A stretch of DNA of 64,000 bases, taken from assembly GCF_027923765.1 (NCBI RefSeq), contig NZ_AP026709.1:925501-989500 (forward strand). The letters are read 5' to 3'. Below are positions 9,868-19,573 of the stretch, piece after piece. Source of the stretch: Pseudodesulfovibrio nedwellii. Its GTDB lineage: Bacteria > Desulfobacterota > Desulfovibrionia > Desulfovibrionales > Desulfovibrionaceae. Every line of letters begins with the position of its first letter. Within the stretch, counting starts at the first letter, position 1. Both the position numbers and the translations under genes were made by a program. Below the pieces are notes generated by a model, which was given only the letters and a program-made list of their open reading frames with translations, did no database searches and was not told the DNA's origin.

Positions 9868-11838
9868 TTAGAACTTTTCAAAACCCCCGTCGTCATTATC
9901 CATAGATATGACCACACCGGATGAAATCACAGGTGAATCAATCCGGGACGAAGAAAAGGCCTGAGGCAGTTGGCGTGGAGTAGAAGTTGTTGCGGAATTG
10001 TACTGCCCCACATTGCCCGTATTAAAGAAACTCATAACATTCTGCAGTTGCTCACTATGGCTGTTGAGCTGCTCACTGGTAGAAGAAAGTTCCTCTGCTG
10101 CAGCCGCTGTCTGTTGAATATTTGAATCCAGCATGGATACGGCTCCGTTAATCTGACTGGCGTTTTCATTTTGATCAATACTGGCAGAGGCTATTTCCTG
10201 GACCAATTCTGCTGTTTTCTGAATATCCGGGACAAGCCTTTTCAACATTTCTCCGGCTTTATCCGCAACGGAGACACTCGACGTAGAGAGCTCACTGATC
10301 TCAGCTGCGGCTTGCCCACTTCTCTCGGCAAGCTTGCGTACTTCTGCAGCCACAACAGCAAACCCCTTGCCATGCTCACCAGCTCGTGCGGCTTCAATCG
10401 CAGCATTCAATGCCAGCAAATTGGTCTGTCGCGCAATTTCTTCAACGATAGAAATCTTTTCTGCGATATTAGTCATCGCGACCATAGCCTCAGAAACAGC
10501 ATCACCACTTACCTGAGCATCAGAAGACGCCTTACGGGCAATGTTCTCAGTTCGTTGAGCATTGTTGGTATTTTGAGATATATTATTGGCCATTTCTTCC
10601 ATTGACGATGAGATCTCTTCAATTCCAGCGGCCTGATCATTGGCATTGTCAGACAAACTCCCCGCAGCTGAAGACAACTCCTGACTCCCTGTAGCCACTT
10701 GTACAGATCCTTCCTGTACACTGAAAAAAACCTCACGAAGTTTGTCACTCATAGATTCCATTGAATGGCAAAGTTGGCCAATCTCATCTTTTTGATCGAC
10801 ACTGATGGAAGTCGTCAAATCGCCGCATTCGATAGCCTTGCTCAACTGAAGGGCTTGTCCCAAAGGACCTGTGATACCACGAGCAATAAGCCATGTGGCA
10901 GCCATACCAATAAGAATGGCGATGCAAACAACAATAACGATCAGAGTCACAGCTCGTTCATTTGCTGCTTGAACCTTTGGTCCAAGTTCATCCTGATCCT
11001 TTTTGACAGAAAGTTTCACTTCTTCAATATTTTGGGCAATACTGGGACCGAGACGATCAAGAGTACCGGTTATAATTTGGTTATTACGGTCAAAAACAAT
11101 TTCAACAACCCGATCAAAAGTTGAAAAATAGAGCGCCTTGGCTTCCTGAACCAACTGAAGTGAATTACGAAGTTCAGGATTTTGCAATTCCTTAGTCAAG
11201 ATCTCAATGTATTCATCCATTTTGCCCCCTTCGCTTCGCACACGATCAAGGTAAGCCCTATCGTTAGAGGCAAAAAACTTGGCCTGATAAAGACGGGCCA
11301 ACATGAGATGCTTGATACAAACAGCCGTATTAAAGGCCGCCAACGTATCGTTATCACGATTGGTAACATTTAAAATACTTGTCAACGTCTTCTCCATAAA
11401 AGGTCCTTGAACGTCCAAAGTATTCGTTACAAGATTATTCCGCTCGGACTGCATCCTGACCAACTGAGTAAAACCCGCATTATACTCGGTGACCTCTCTA
11501 TCAATTTTCGCAACAAGTTCAGCGCGCTCTGGTTGCTGAATCTCATTCTTCACTTCATCCATGAGTTTCTGAATAATCTGCCAATATTCTTCATATTGCT
11601 GTTTGTCGCTATCGCTATTTGTAATGATGAAATCTTTAACGTTCATGCGTACCATCAACATATTGGCCTGCACTTGTCCGGACAAATTCGTATCACGAGC
11701 CAAACCGCGGTACGCTGTAAACCCATCTAAACCATTGGACATCGCAAAATAGCCAATGCCGCCGACCAACAGCATTAATATCAAGACTCCACCAAACCCA
11801 AAAGCAAGTTTAAAATTCACAGAAAGATTCTTTAACAC
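9868..11838 (-). CDS. Methyl-accepting chemotaxis protein
   Basis: A 656-residue chemoreceptor. Membrane helix 1 is at about residues 10-33. An all-helical periplasmic region of about 265 residues follows, a size that fits a helical-bimodular (HBM) sensor better than a single four-helix bundle. Membrane helix 2 is at about 297-319, followed by a HAMP domain at about 320-372 and a long signalling coiled coil. The kinase-control tip reads [20 protein letters not shown], and [20 protein letters not shown] is in the adaptation region. The protein ends GFEKF, which fits the x-[HFYW]-x2-[HFYW] CheR/CheB docking pentapeptide after a flexible linker. No other che genes are nearby, so it is an orphan receptor; ligand unknown. 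Confidence 0.95.
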   Translation of the reverse strand: MLKNLSVNFKLAFGFGGVLILMLLVGGIGYFAMSNGLDGFTAYRGLARDTNLSGQVQANMLMVRMNVKDFIITNSDSDKQQYEEYWQIIQKLMDEVKNEIQQPERAELVAKIDREVTEYNAGFTQLVRMQSERNNLVTNTLDVQGPFMEKTLTSILNVTNRDNDTLAAFNTAVCIKHLMLARLYQAKFFASNDRAYLDRVRSEGGKMDEYIEILTKELQNPELRNSLQLVQEAKALYFSTFDRVVEIVFDRNNQIITGTLDRLGPSIAQNIEEVKLSVKKDQDELGPKVQAANERAVTLIVIVVCIAILIGMAATWLIARGITGPLGQALQLSKAIECGDLTTSISVDQKDEIGQLCHSMESMSDKLREVFFSVQEGSVQVATGSQELSSAAGSLSDNANDQAAGIEEISSSMEEMANNISQNTNNAQRTENIARKASSDAQVSGDAVSEAMVAMTNIAEKISIVEEIARQTNLLALNAAIEAARAGEHGKGFAVVAAEVRKLAERSGQAAAEISELSTSSVSVADKAGEMLKRLVPDIQKTAELVQEIASASIDQNENASQINGAVSMLDSNIQQTAAAAEELSSTSEQLNSHSEQLQNVMSFFNTGNVGQYNSATTSTPRQLPQAFSSSRIDSPVISSGVVISMDNDDGGFEKF

Positions 11839-12302
11839 CCCGTCTCCTTGGATAATTTTAATTTAACCACACCATTTCTGACACCAGCCCCATCTGCCAT
11901 ATTTCAGACTATAGCAGGAGATAATAGCAATAGTGACTATTATTAAAAAGTTGTGATTTATAAAAGAGAACTGAAGCTGTCAACATATATAACAAATTGA
12001 TATTTTGGATTTAAAAGGAGTCATCCAATAAACACGACCAAAAAATAAGCATAGGAAAAACGAAACTCCCCTCCCAAGCAAAAAATGCTTGAAAATGGGG
12101 AGAAAAAGACATCTCACGCCTGAACAACGTGATATAGTGTATGAAGGTAAAAGAAATATCCCAAATCAGGACCAAACAGCTATTTAAAAACTCTTATTAC
12201 ATGGTCTTTATCTCACGTAACCGATCGGGAAAAAGCTCATCATGGGTTGCTCAAACATTCATCAAAATAAACCGATTCATAGTTAATAAATCTGCACCAC
12301 TA
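11839..12302. other. 464-nt non-coding stretch
   Basis: AT-rich gap between the chemoreceptor start and the end of the methyltransferase-like gene. It should hold the chemoreceptor promoter. Apart from the hairpin at 12064-12103, I see no gene or RNA in it. Confidence 0.6.
12064..12103 (-). terminator. Possible terminator hairpin (two nested stems)
   Basis: On the minus strand an outer CTCCCC/GGGGAG stem encloses a CAAGCA/TGCTTG stem and is followed by a T-rich stretch (TTTCGTTTTT). It lies about 200 nt beyond the stop of the methyltransferase-like gene, so it may be its terminator; the distance keeps confidence low. Confidence 0.4.
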
Positions 12303-13313
12303 TCAGGTTAAAAATTGATAAAAATCCTGTCCCAATTTATGCATAGGCAGCAATTTTCCTTCAAAAATAAGACCTTGAGGAACAAATTTCTCATTCATGA
12401 ATTCCTGCGGCGGCTGAAATCTATTTTCCTTGGCGAGAATCACTGAAGCATGGGCCATGGCACTATATGCAATCAACCCTTCCGGGAAAAAGACCGCCGA
12501 GTCTAAATTGTTTCCCACAGCATTAAAAAAGGCCTGATACTTTCTGAAGCAATTTTCCGCGGACAAAGATTGCTGAATGCCGGCCAATACTTCATTGGCT
12601 ACATAGCTTATATTTCGCCCTTGAACGACACCATATGCTCCTTCCCGAGTCGGGTCCGCCAACATGACACTCCCTGCCCCCAAAGAATGAACAAGATCGT
12701 GTGTCCTTTCGCCAGACACAGGGTCGGTCTGGTAGCCCAAGGTTTGAATATCAGCAAAACCATTACGCCGAGCCTGAATCTGTAAGGCAAGTAACATGAT
12801 GCCAGTCCCGGCCCCCAGATCCACGCCAACAAATGGCCCTCCACCGCACTGAGGTGCATCAGTCTGTGTGAGGACCCCACGCATCACATGAGCTGCACGC
12901 GGAGCGTCCGCTAACACACGCAAGACCGACGACCACATACGCAATCGATTCATGGTCTCGATATCGTCCGAAGGTTCATTCATGGACTGATGTCGAGAGA
13001 ATTGCTCATACAGTCCTGCGACTTCACCATACGGAACAGGCTCGTCATAGGCATCGTGTACATAAGAAAAGAAATATTTCACCGCCACATTAAGAAGACG
13101 GGCATTCGTAACAGTCTCAGAAGGGTCGCAGAGGCGTTCTACATCCTGCGCCAAACTCTTTGTCGAATAAAAACCTGGATCAATGCCAGCTTCCGGCTCA
13201 TTGATAGCAGCCGTAAAATTTCTGGCCTGGATTCCTGCCGAAGCCAAGGGAGAACCGATCAGTCCCATGCAGTCGTCATGTCTGCGCTCGTATGTATTTT
13301 CTATCTTATTCAT
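12303..13313 (-). CDS. Class I SAM-dependent methyltransferase-like protein
   Basis: A 336-residue protein. The central segment PFVGVDLGAGTGIMLLALQ is a convincing SAM-binding motif I (E/DxGxGxG) of a Rossmann-fold methyltransferase. A conserved-looking acidic residue follows about 25-30 residues later (YQTDPVSGERTHD). An N-terminal helical region of about 150 residues and a C-terminal region without recognised motifs surround this core. The substrate cannot be guessed. The upstream ribosome site is weak; a second ATG at 13268 (MGLIGSP) is possible. It stands alone between the chemoreceptor and the tRNA cluster. Confidence 0.65.
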   Translation of the reverse strand: MNKIENTYERRHDDCMGLIGSPLASAGIQARNFTAAINEPEAGIDPGFYSTKSLAQDVERLCDPSETVTNARLLNVAVKYFFSYVHDAYDEPVPYGEVAGLYEQFSRHQSMNEPSDDIETMNRLRMWSSVLRVLADAPRAAHVMRGVLTQTDAPQCGGGPFVGVDLGAGTGIMLLALQIQARRNGFADIQTLGYQTDPVSGERTHDLVHSLGAGSVMLADPTREGAYGVVQGRNISYVANEVLAGIQQSLSAENCFRKYQAFFNAVGNNLDSAVFFPEGLIAYSAMAHASVILAKENRFQPPQEFMNEKFVPQGLIFEGKLLPMHKLGQDFYQFLT

Positions 13314-13479
13314 AATATCAGGACGGTGTTCTCGGTTGGGAAATTGTTGCCGCCGCGATCATAAATGCACGGACCATACCGAGAACCGCCAAAAGCGGAC
13401 AGAAAAATGATATTCTTAAAAAGACATAAAACAGCAGACTCAAATAGGCGGGTAACAACTCACAAAATGCCTAAAAACG

Positions 13480-13510
13480 AAAAAAGCCGACCTCAATGAG
13501 GTCGGCTGGA
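13480..13510 (-). terminator. Terminator of the stand-alone tRNA-Gly unit
   Basis: Perfect stem AGCCGACCTC / GAGGTCGGCT with an AAT(G) loop; on the minus strand it is followed by TTTTTTCG. It lies 6 nt past the tRNA-Gly 3' end. Confidence 0.85.
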
Positions 13511-13515
13511 TTCTC

Positions 13516-13590
<75 letters not shown>

Positions 13591-13606
13591 GTTTGAAGCG
13601 AGGGAC

Positions 13607-13635
13607 TGTTTACCTACAGCCCACTGGGATGTCAA
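13607..13635 (-). promoter_or_regulatory. Promoter of stand-alone tRNA-Gly
   Basis: Minus-strand TTGACA (13630-13635), 17-nt spacer, TAAACA (13607-13612), placed 17 nt before the tRNA. The same two boxes with the same spacing occur before the first tRNA-Gly of the cluster, so it is a duplicated promoter. Confidence 0.7.
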
Positions 13636-13671
13636 CAAAAACTTCTAAAAAAACAAAAAGTCTTCAAGAGA

Positions 13672-13699
13672 AAAGCCGATCTCAATGAGACCGGCTGAA
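13672..13699 (-). terminator. Terminator of the Gly-Cys-Gly tRNA operon
   Basis: Stem AGCCGATCTC / GAGACCGGCT, a near copy of the 13480-13510 hairpin with compensating or wobble changes, followed on the minus strand by TTTTCTC. Confidence 0.75.
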
Positions 13700-13704
13700 T
13701 TCTC

Positions 13705-13779
<75 letters not shown>

Positions 13780-13783
13780 GACT

Positions 13784-13858
<75 letters not shown>

Positions 13859-13864
13859 GAATTT

Positions 13865-13939
<75 letters not shown>

Positions 13940-13956
13940 TCTCAAAAGCGAGTCAC

Positions 13957-13985
13957 TGTTTACCCACGCACCTTCTGGGTGTCAA
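13957..13985 (-). promoter_or_regulatory. Promoter of the Gly-Cys-Gly tRNA operon
   Basis: Minus-strand TTGACA (13980-13985), 17-nt spacer, TAAACA (13957-13962), 17 nt before the first tRNA. A consensus -35 with standard spacing supports a sigma-70 promoter. Confidence 0.75.
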
Positions 13986-14164
13986 GCGGATTTTTTCATT
14001 TTTTGCAATTTTCTAGACTTTTAGAACCTCTTGTAATTTTTCAACTAATGGAAAGACTTTACTTTTAGTAACTTTTCGGTATACCAACGCGCTTTGATTC
14101 AGTAGAAGAAGGTTTACACCCTTAACTCCTCAACCACTGTATAAAACTCTGAGGGGAGGTAGCT

Positions 14165-14527
14165 ATGGAAGCGAAAGATCTGCAATACTTCAGGGAGACC
14201 CTGACCGGGATGCTCGATGATATTCTCAAGAAAAGTGAGGAAACCATCGAAGACATGACAGAATCCGGCGAAGTTTATGCTGACCCGGCAGACCGGGCAA
14301 CCGCGGAATCCGACCGCGCGTTCACTCTTCGACTGCGAGACCGCGAGCGCAAGCTGATCAAAAAGATCCAGCAAGCAGCGGACCGCATTGAAGACGGCGA
14401 GTTCGGAATCTGCCAGGAATGTGGCGATGACATCTCCATTCCCCGTCTCAAGGCCAGGCCTATGACCACGCTCTGCATCAACTGCAAGAGCAAACAAGAA
14501 GAAGACGAGGCCGTTCGCGGCGACTAG
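14165..14527 (+). CDS. dksA: RNA polymerase-binding transcription factor DksA
   Basis: A 120-residue DksA/TraR-family protein. A coiled coil carries the tip motif DPADRAT (the DxxDxA aspartates D40 and D43 that reach into the RNA polymerase secondary channel). A four-cysteine zinc finger, CQECG (C83, C86) and CINCK (C104, C107), follows. In the family it acts with ppGpp to reset rRNA and amino-acid promoter activity. It is shorter than the 151-residue E. coli protein, as is usual in this group. A GGGGAGG site precedes the ATG. Confidence 0.93.
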   Translation: MEAKDLQYFRETLTGMLDDILKKSEETIEDMTESGEVYADPADRATAESDRAFTLRLRDRERKLIKKIQQAADRIEDGEFGICQECGDDISIPRLKARPMTTLCINCKSKQEEDEAVRGD

Positions 14528-14560
14528 CCGTCAACACCCGTCAAATCGACGTCGCCAGAC

Positions 14561-16078
14561 ATGGAAGCCAATTTCTTCCGATTCCTCGGAGAAGAACTTG
14601 CGTCTTCGCTGGTTGGCCGCCGCATTGACAAAGTCTTTGGACCGGCTCCTGGAATCTGGACAATCAAAATCCAGAACACCGGCGATCCTCTTCATCTGAT
14701 CTACAGGCCCGCCAAATCGGCGGGCCATTTATTTCTATCGACCATCAAACCGGCCAATCCCCAAGATGCTCCGACTATGGCCATGTGGTTTCGAAAACGC
14801 CTGCGAGGACGGAAAATAGTATCCGTACACACAGCCTGGCCCCGCCTTCAACTGGCACTGCTTCTCACACCCCGCGACGAACCAGGATCAGGAAACTATC
14901 TTCTCATCGATTGCCGGACTGGGATGAAATTAGTCGACACTCTGGAGCATGAGTTTGATCTTCAACCTGAATGGCCTGCTCTGGAAGATGTCTTGACCGA
15001 AACTGACATCTGGCGTGAGTATCCCCATATTTCGCCACGTCTGCGCAAAGCCCTCAACTCCCTCCCCGAAGACCAAGCCCATGCGCTCTATTTTGGCGTA
15101 GCAACAGGCAGCACCGAATCATTCTATTTACCTAAGGCCAAAGACGGTTGGTCCCCACCACTTGCGTGGTCTTCCGTCACGGAAGAAGAAGTCTTCCCTT
15201 CTGCCTTAGATGCCGCAAACGCTTATGGCGAACGAACGCTTTTCCCCATGATGGAAATGGAAGAAGACAAGCCTCAACAAACTCTGGTCAAACGGGCCAA
15301 GAAAAAGCTCCGTCGCAATTTGGCTAGGCTGGGTGAAGAAAAAGCCCGACTTGAAACCTTGGCACAAGAACAAATCAAAGCCGAAGCATTGCAGGCTGAA
15401 CTTTACCGCTTCAAAAATGCTCAAGGGTTGGAAGAAATTGAAGTAACGCACCCTGTGTACGGAACCATGACTGTTCCGCTCAATCCGTTTCTTTCACCGA
15501 CAGAGAACATGGCAAAGTATTTCAAACTTGCTGCCAAGGCACAGCGAGGCTTTCCTCATCTCAAACGCCGACGCAAGGAACTCATGCGTCAATTGCAAGA
15601 GGCGGAAGACGGTACTCTTGAAATTCACCCAGCTATTCAGGCCAGCCAATCCATCAAACAAGATGGCCCTTCAGCCCTGCCGAAACGGTATCGTGATTTG
15701 GCAGTAGCTCTATTCCGATCCTCAGATGGCTTCACCATCCTTCGCGGCAAAAACAAGAAAGCCAATCATGATATGCTCAGTAAAGCAGCCAGCCCATTCG
15801 ACTATTGGTTCCACATTCAGGATGGCCCCAGCTCCCACGTTATCCTTAAACGAAACCATCCCGGACAAAATGTGCCGGAAACCACATTGAACGAAGCTGC
15901 CATCCTGTGCGGACTGAAAAGCTACCGCAAAGACGATGGCAAAGCTGACGTCATGTACGCACTGGTCAAAGATGTACGTAAAGTCAAAGGTTTTAACATC
16001 GGTCAAGTTGCCGTGGACAAAAAGATTGGTACTCTCCGCGTAGAACTTGACCACTCTCTCGAAAAATCTCTCGGTTAA
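14561..16078 (+). CDS. NFACT-family protein (RqcH/FbpA/Tae2-like)
   Basis: A 505-residue protein with the NFACT layout. An N-terminal NFACT-N domain (from MEANFFRFLGEELASSLVG) includes LNPFLSPTENMAKYFKL. A charged coiled-coil middle (about residues 240-350) follows. A C-terminal NFACT-R domain contains RGKNKKANHDML and DYWFHIQDGPSSHVILKR. In Bacillus the homologue RqcH binds stalled 50S subunits and adds alanine tails in ribosome quality control; whether this protein does so is inference. It starts 33 nt after dksA and may be co-transcribed. The older label fibronectin-binding protein is probably misleading here. Confidence 0.88.
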   Translation: MEANFFRFLGEELASSLVGRRIDKVFGPAPGIWTIKIQNTGDPLHLIYRPAKSAGHLFLSTIKPANPQDAPTMAMWFRKRLRGRKIVSVHTAWPRLQLALLLTPRDEPGSGNYLLIDCRTGMKLVDTLEHEFDLQPEWPALEDVLTETDIWREYPHISPRLRKALNSLPEDQAHALYFGVATGSTESFYLPKAKDGWSPPLAWSSVTEEEVFPSALDAANAYGERTLFPMMEMEEDKPQQTLVKRAKKKLRRNLARLGEEKARLETLAQEQIKAEALQAELYRFKNAQGLEEIEVTHPVYGTMTVPLNPFLSPTENMAKYFKLAAKAQRGFPHLKRRRKELMRQLQEAEDGTLEIHPAIQASQSIKQDGPSALPKRYRDLAVALFRSSDGFTILRGKNKKANHDMLSKAASPFDYWFHIQDGPSSHVILKRNHPGQNVPETTLNEAAILCGLKSYRKDDGKADVMYALVKDVRKVKGFNIGQVAVDKKIGTLRVELDHSLEKSLG

Positions 16079-16253
16079 TCTTCTTTCTCCCTCCCGGCAC
16101 ATAAATGCCGTTATTATTGAAAGCCTCCCACTAGACAGTGTTGAAAACGCCGTGCACAGTGCAAGAATACCAAATTCTCCTTTTTCATGAAGATGACAAA
16201 CTTTCATTCTTAAAACACGCTGATGCACCAACAAATAACACATGGAGGCAGAC

Positions 16254-17222
16254 ATGGAGATGGCCCAATTCGAAAAATGGGACACGTATCTCGTCCACGA
16301 ACACGAACTGATCGAACGAGCCATGGCTGTGCTCAAAAAAAACCTCGAAGGGCTTGAATCCGGACAATACGACGCCACACAGCTGACCCGTGCCTTAGAT
16401 TTTCTTCTTGAATTCGGCGACAAAGTTCATAACAAAAAAGAAGAAGATCATCTCTTCCCGCTCATGAACCAACTTGGCATTCCCATTGAAGGTGGACCGC
16501 TCGGCGTTATGCTCATGGAGCACGAAGCTGAACGAGAATTGCTTGCCCGCATGATGCTCGACATTCCCAAGCTGGAAGGTTTCCCTATAGAAAATCTCAG
16601 TAAATTCAAACAAGAAGGCATGGAATACCTCCGTATCCGGGCAGAACACATCTGGAAGGAAAACGATGTACTCTATGCCATGGGTAGACAGATCATCCCA
16701 GCGGATGCAACAGCAACGCTGGTAGACGACTTCAACGCCATTGATCAGAATGCATACGGTGCCTCTGCCAAGAAAAACTACCTGTCCATGGTTGAAGAGA
16801 TGGAAAGCGCAGACAACGTCCGTACCAGACTAGTAGAAAATCTGACCACAGAACAACTTCATGGCATTCTGGAAACACTGCCCTTTGAGGTTACTTTTGT
16901 GGATGCCGAAGACACTGTGGCTTACTTTAACAAACTCGATAAACCAAAAGTTTTTGCTCGAACCCGATCCGTGGTTGGCCGCAAAGTTCAAAAATGTCAT
17001 CCCCAAAAATCAGTGGATACCGTCCAGCAAATCGTTGAAGGCTTCAAAAACAAAACTCACGACAAAGCGGAATTCTGGATCGACATGGGCGACGAAACCA
17101 TCATGATTCGTTATTTCCCTGTCTTTGACGACAAAGACGAATACCTTGGCATCTGCGAAGTCACTCAGGAAGTTGGCTGGATTAGACGGCTCGAAGGCGA
17201 GCAGCGCTTACTCGACTGGTAA
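16254..17222 (+). CDS. Hemerythrin-PAS (DUF438-like) protein
   Basis: A 322-residue soluble protein. The first half is a hemerythrin-like four-helix domain with the expected His/Glu iron ligands: HEHELIER, HNKKEEDHLFP, MEHEAERELL and HIWKENDVLY. The second half, from about residue 200, is a PAS-type sensor (GILETLPFEVTFVDAEDTVAYFN ends the first strand pair, then the ICEVTQEVG strand). Such proteins are thought to sense oxygen, NO or redox state. Anaerobes such as Desulfovibrio carry many. The start ATG at 16254 is chosen because GGAGG lies 5 nt upstream; the ATG at 16242 has no ribosome site. Confidence 0.85.
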   Translation: MEMAQFEKWDTYLVHEHELIERAMAVLKKNLEGLESGQYDATQLTRALDFLLEFGDKVHNKKEEDHLFPLMNQLGIPIEGGPLGVMLMEHEAERELLARMMLDIPKLEGFPIENLSKFKQEGMEYLRIRAEHIWKENDVLYAMGRQIIPADATATLVDDFNAIDQNAYGASAKKNYLSMVEEMESADNVRTRLVENLTTEQLHGILETLPFEVTFVDAEDTVAYFNKLDKPKVFARTRSVVGRKVQKCHPQKSVDTVQQIVEGFKNKTHDKAEFWIDMGDETIMIRYFPVFDDKDEYLGICEVTQEVGWIRRLEGEQRLLDW

Positions 17223-17240
17223 TTAATCAATGAATGAAAT

Positions 17241-17274
17241 AAAAAAGGGGCATGTTTAACCATACCCCTTTTTT
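17241..17274. terminator. Bidirectional terminator
   Basis: Hairpin AAAAAGGGGCATG / CATACCCCTTTTT with one weak pair, flanked by A and T runs, between two convergent genes (hemerythrin-PAS and lysozyme-like). Confidence 0.8.
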
Positions 17275-17302
17275 GTGACCAAATCGCTGTCTCCCCAGAC
17301 AG

Positions 17303-18295
17303 TTATACGATCCGGTTGAATTTCGTTTGACCCAGCATATTTAAAGCCAATTGCTTTTCGGAGTTCAATCTGCTGACAACGGATTCCTGCACCCGTTTGG
17401 TTGAAGATCCGAACTGTCCTTTCCGGCTGTCATACACCCCCTCAATGAGGGAAGCATTGAAATTAACTTTCTGTCCGCCTTTCACAAAACGGTCGATGAC
17501 CTTATTAAAAATTTTAGCAGCCCCGGTCGGACCATGTTGAACCGATGTGGACCACAACACCTCGCGTAAAGCCGGTGGAGCGTTATCAAAATCAAGACCA
17601 GTCTGTCGCAAAATCATATTTCGTGCCGGCTGATACGTTTCTGCGGCAATAAAATCGTGTTGCATTTTCTCAAAGCGTACTGGCGATTCTGCGGCTATAG
17701 CTCGCCACTCTAGTGGCATACCGCCCTCCTTGGACCCGGTATTTGCTGGACCAGCCTCTCGTAACCGCTCACCAAGATCAGGAGCGGTCTTATCAAGGTA
17801 GGACAAAAATCGATCCATTGTGCCGGGCTTTGAAGCAATTTGATACTTTCCATATGAAGTCCCGCCGACACGATCATAGCCGATAGCAGACACACCATTT
17901 CGACCAGATTCAAACTGCGCCGACAATTCACCGGGAACATGAACTGGAGATTTCAAAACATCGCTTTTTGAAGGACGTCCAACGCTGGGACTTGAATCCG
18001 ACACAACTTTGCGCTGCGGAAGAGCAGCCTCATCACGCATGAGTCGCGTAATGGTTGCCAAGGCCTCCAGCATTGATGAATCATTGATCATGGAGACGTC
18101 AAACGAACCAGAGGAACTCCCCTCCCCATATGAATCAGACCCTTCTCCAAAAAGACTTTGCGCCATGGTCATCTGGGAATCTAAAGCTGTCTGAAACTGC
18201 TTATTACGCACCCCATCGGTCACCCCGGATTGCATCCCGTTGCGAACCTGCCCACTAACCAAAGCGGCATAATCGTTGATCTTGCCAAAAGACAT
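17303..18295 (-). CDS. Lysozyme-like peptidoglycan hydrolase
   Basis: A 330-residue protein with no signal peptide. Residues about 1-130 are low-complexity, rich in S, G and Q. From about 135 a lysozyme-superfamily-like domain starts with LSAQFESGRNGVSAIGYD, where the glutamate in QFESG is the candidate catalytic acid, then SYGKYQIASKPGTM and SVQHGPTGAAKIF. The layout resembles phage tail-associated or secreted muramidases and rod-type FlgJ-like proteins, where an intrinsically disordered N-terminus is common. The start ATG at 18295 has AGGAG 6 nt upstream; the frame also opens at a TTG 18 nt earlier. No phage genes surround it. Confidence 0.65.
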   Translation of the reverse strand: MSFGKINDYAALVSGQVRNGMQSGVTDGVRNKQFQTALDSQMTMAQSLFGEGSDSYGEGSSSGSFDVSMINDSSMLEALATITRLMRDEAALPQRKVVSDSSPSVGRPSKSDVLKSPVHVPGELSAQFESGRNGVSAIGYDRVGGTSYGKYQIASKPGTMDRFLSYLDKTAPDLGERLREAGPANTGSKEGGMPLEWRAIAAESPVRFEKMQHDFIAAETYQPARNMILRQTGLDFDNAPPALREVLWSTSVQHGPTGAAKIFNKVIDRFVKGGQKVNFNASLIEGVYDSRKGQFGSSTKRVQESVVSRLNSEKQLALNMLGQTKFNRIV

Positions 18296-18397
18296 GCAGA
18301 ACTCCTGCGTCAAAGTTTTGGCCTGTATACAGACCTCCGCAAGGAGAAAAGCAAAGGGTGTGCCGATTAAGACAACCCTCTATAATTAAAAAGATAT

Positions 18398-19495
18398 TTA
18401 CACATCTGAAAACAACGCGTCAAAAGATCTGTCGTTTTTCATGAATTCAACAAGACGACGTTGCCCAGCAGGAAAAGCATAGGATTCCAATTCAGCAGGA
18501 AGCATAAATCCGCCCTCAGCAGCTTCATTGAACACAGGCTCGGACGGCTCTTCGGCAAATCGACAGAGAAAACAATGCATGGTCACATGATAGCGAGTAT
18601 AATTATAAACAATGGTGATAATTTTTTCCACCGGATCAATCGCCAGCTCGACCTCTTCCATATACTCACGTATAATAGCTTGTTCGGGAGTTTCCCCGTC
18701 TTCAATCCCTCCACCCGGAAATTCCCACAGGCCAGGCCAAACATCATCGGCCTTACGCTTCTGGATAAGAAGCCTCCCTTCATGCACCAACACACCGGTC
18801 GCCATATTAATACGCATGATCTTTTTGGGTGCGGGCAAGACTGGACGTTGCAACACGGTTCCTGCGCCATAAGATTTACAATACACCAGAACCGGACATT
18901 GCTCACAATCAGGATTCTTGATGCAAACCAGCGCACCCAATTCCATTATGGCCTGATTAAAATCACCGGCTCTATCAGTCGGAATAAGTGTACGTACCTG
19001 CTTTTCAACGCGAGAACGCCCTTTGGCGCCACGAACCGATTCTTCCATGTTAAGCAACCGGGCAAAAACACGAAGCACATTGGCGTCAACAGCAGGCTCT
19101 GGTTGTCCAAAAGCTATGCTGGTAATGGCACCGGCTGTGTACTCTCCAATACCGGGTAAACCACGAATGTCCGCATAATCTGTCGGAAATTCTCCACCAT
19201 GGCCCTGAACAATAACGATTGCCGCCTTGAGCATGTTGCGCGCCCGTGAATAGTACCCCAGCCCTTCCCAATGTTTAAGGACATCCTCTTCGTGAGCACA
19301 GGCCAAAGAATTCACATCAGGGAATCGTTTCATCCACCGGTCATAATACCCAACTACACGGTCAATCTGTGTCTGCTGGGCCATAATTTCAGAGACCCAA
19401 ACAGCATATGGCTCTGGAGTTTTACGCCACGGCAATTCTCGGCGATTGGCATCATACCACTCAAGTAAATGTCGGGAAAATTCAGCTTCGATCAT
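18398..19495 (-). CDS. mutY: Adenine DNA glycosylase with Nudix domain
   Basis: A 365-residue enzyme that removes adenine opposite 8-oxoguanine. Catalytic Glu36 lies in SEIMAQQTQ. The helix-hairpin-helix LPGIGEYTAG is at about 113-122, and Asp137 is in VDANV. The 4Fe-4S loop has C191, C197, C200 and C206. The C-terminal 8-oxoG-recognition domain is MutT-like. Unlike the usual degenerate form, it keeps almost the whole Nudix box (G262, E268, R276-E277, E280-E281), with Glu283 replacing the last Gly. The gene stands alone between the lysozyme-like gene and the TPR gene. Confidence 0.96.
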   Translation of the reverse strand: MIEAEFSRHLLEWYDANRRELPWRKTPEPYAVWVSEIMAQQTQIDRVVGYYDRWMKRFPDVNSLACAHEEDVLKHWEGLGYYSRARNMLKAAIVIVQGHGGEFPTDYADIRGLPGIGEYTAGAITSIAFGQPEPAVDANVLRVFARLLNMEESVRGAKGRSRVEKQVRTLIPTDRAGDFNQAIMELGALVCIKNPDCEQCPVLVYCKSYGAGTVLQRPVLPAPKKIMRINMATGVLVHEGRLLIQKRKADDVWPGLWEFPGGGIEDGETPEQAIIREYMEEVELAIDPVEKIITIVYNYTRYHVTMHCFLCRFAEEPSEPVFNEAAEGGFMLPAELESYAFPAGQRRLVEFMKNDRSFDALFSDV

Positions 19496-19573
19496 GATGA
19501 GGCAGGGTGTACCCGCTCAGGGAAGGATTTGCAACACGGCCATAGAACACGCCTGTAAAAGACTACTGTCGAA

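Noticed and set aside
17303-18295. Prophage remnant indicated by the lysozyme-like gene
   Set aside because: No phage structural, integrase or holin genes around it; neighbours are mutY and a terminator.
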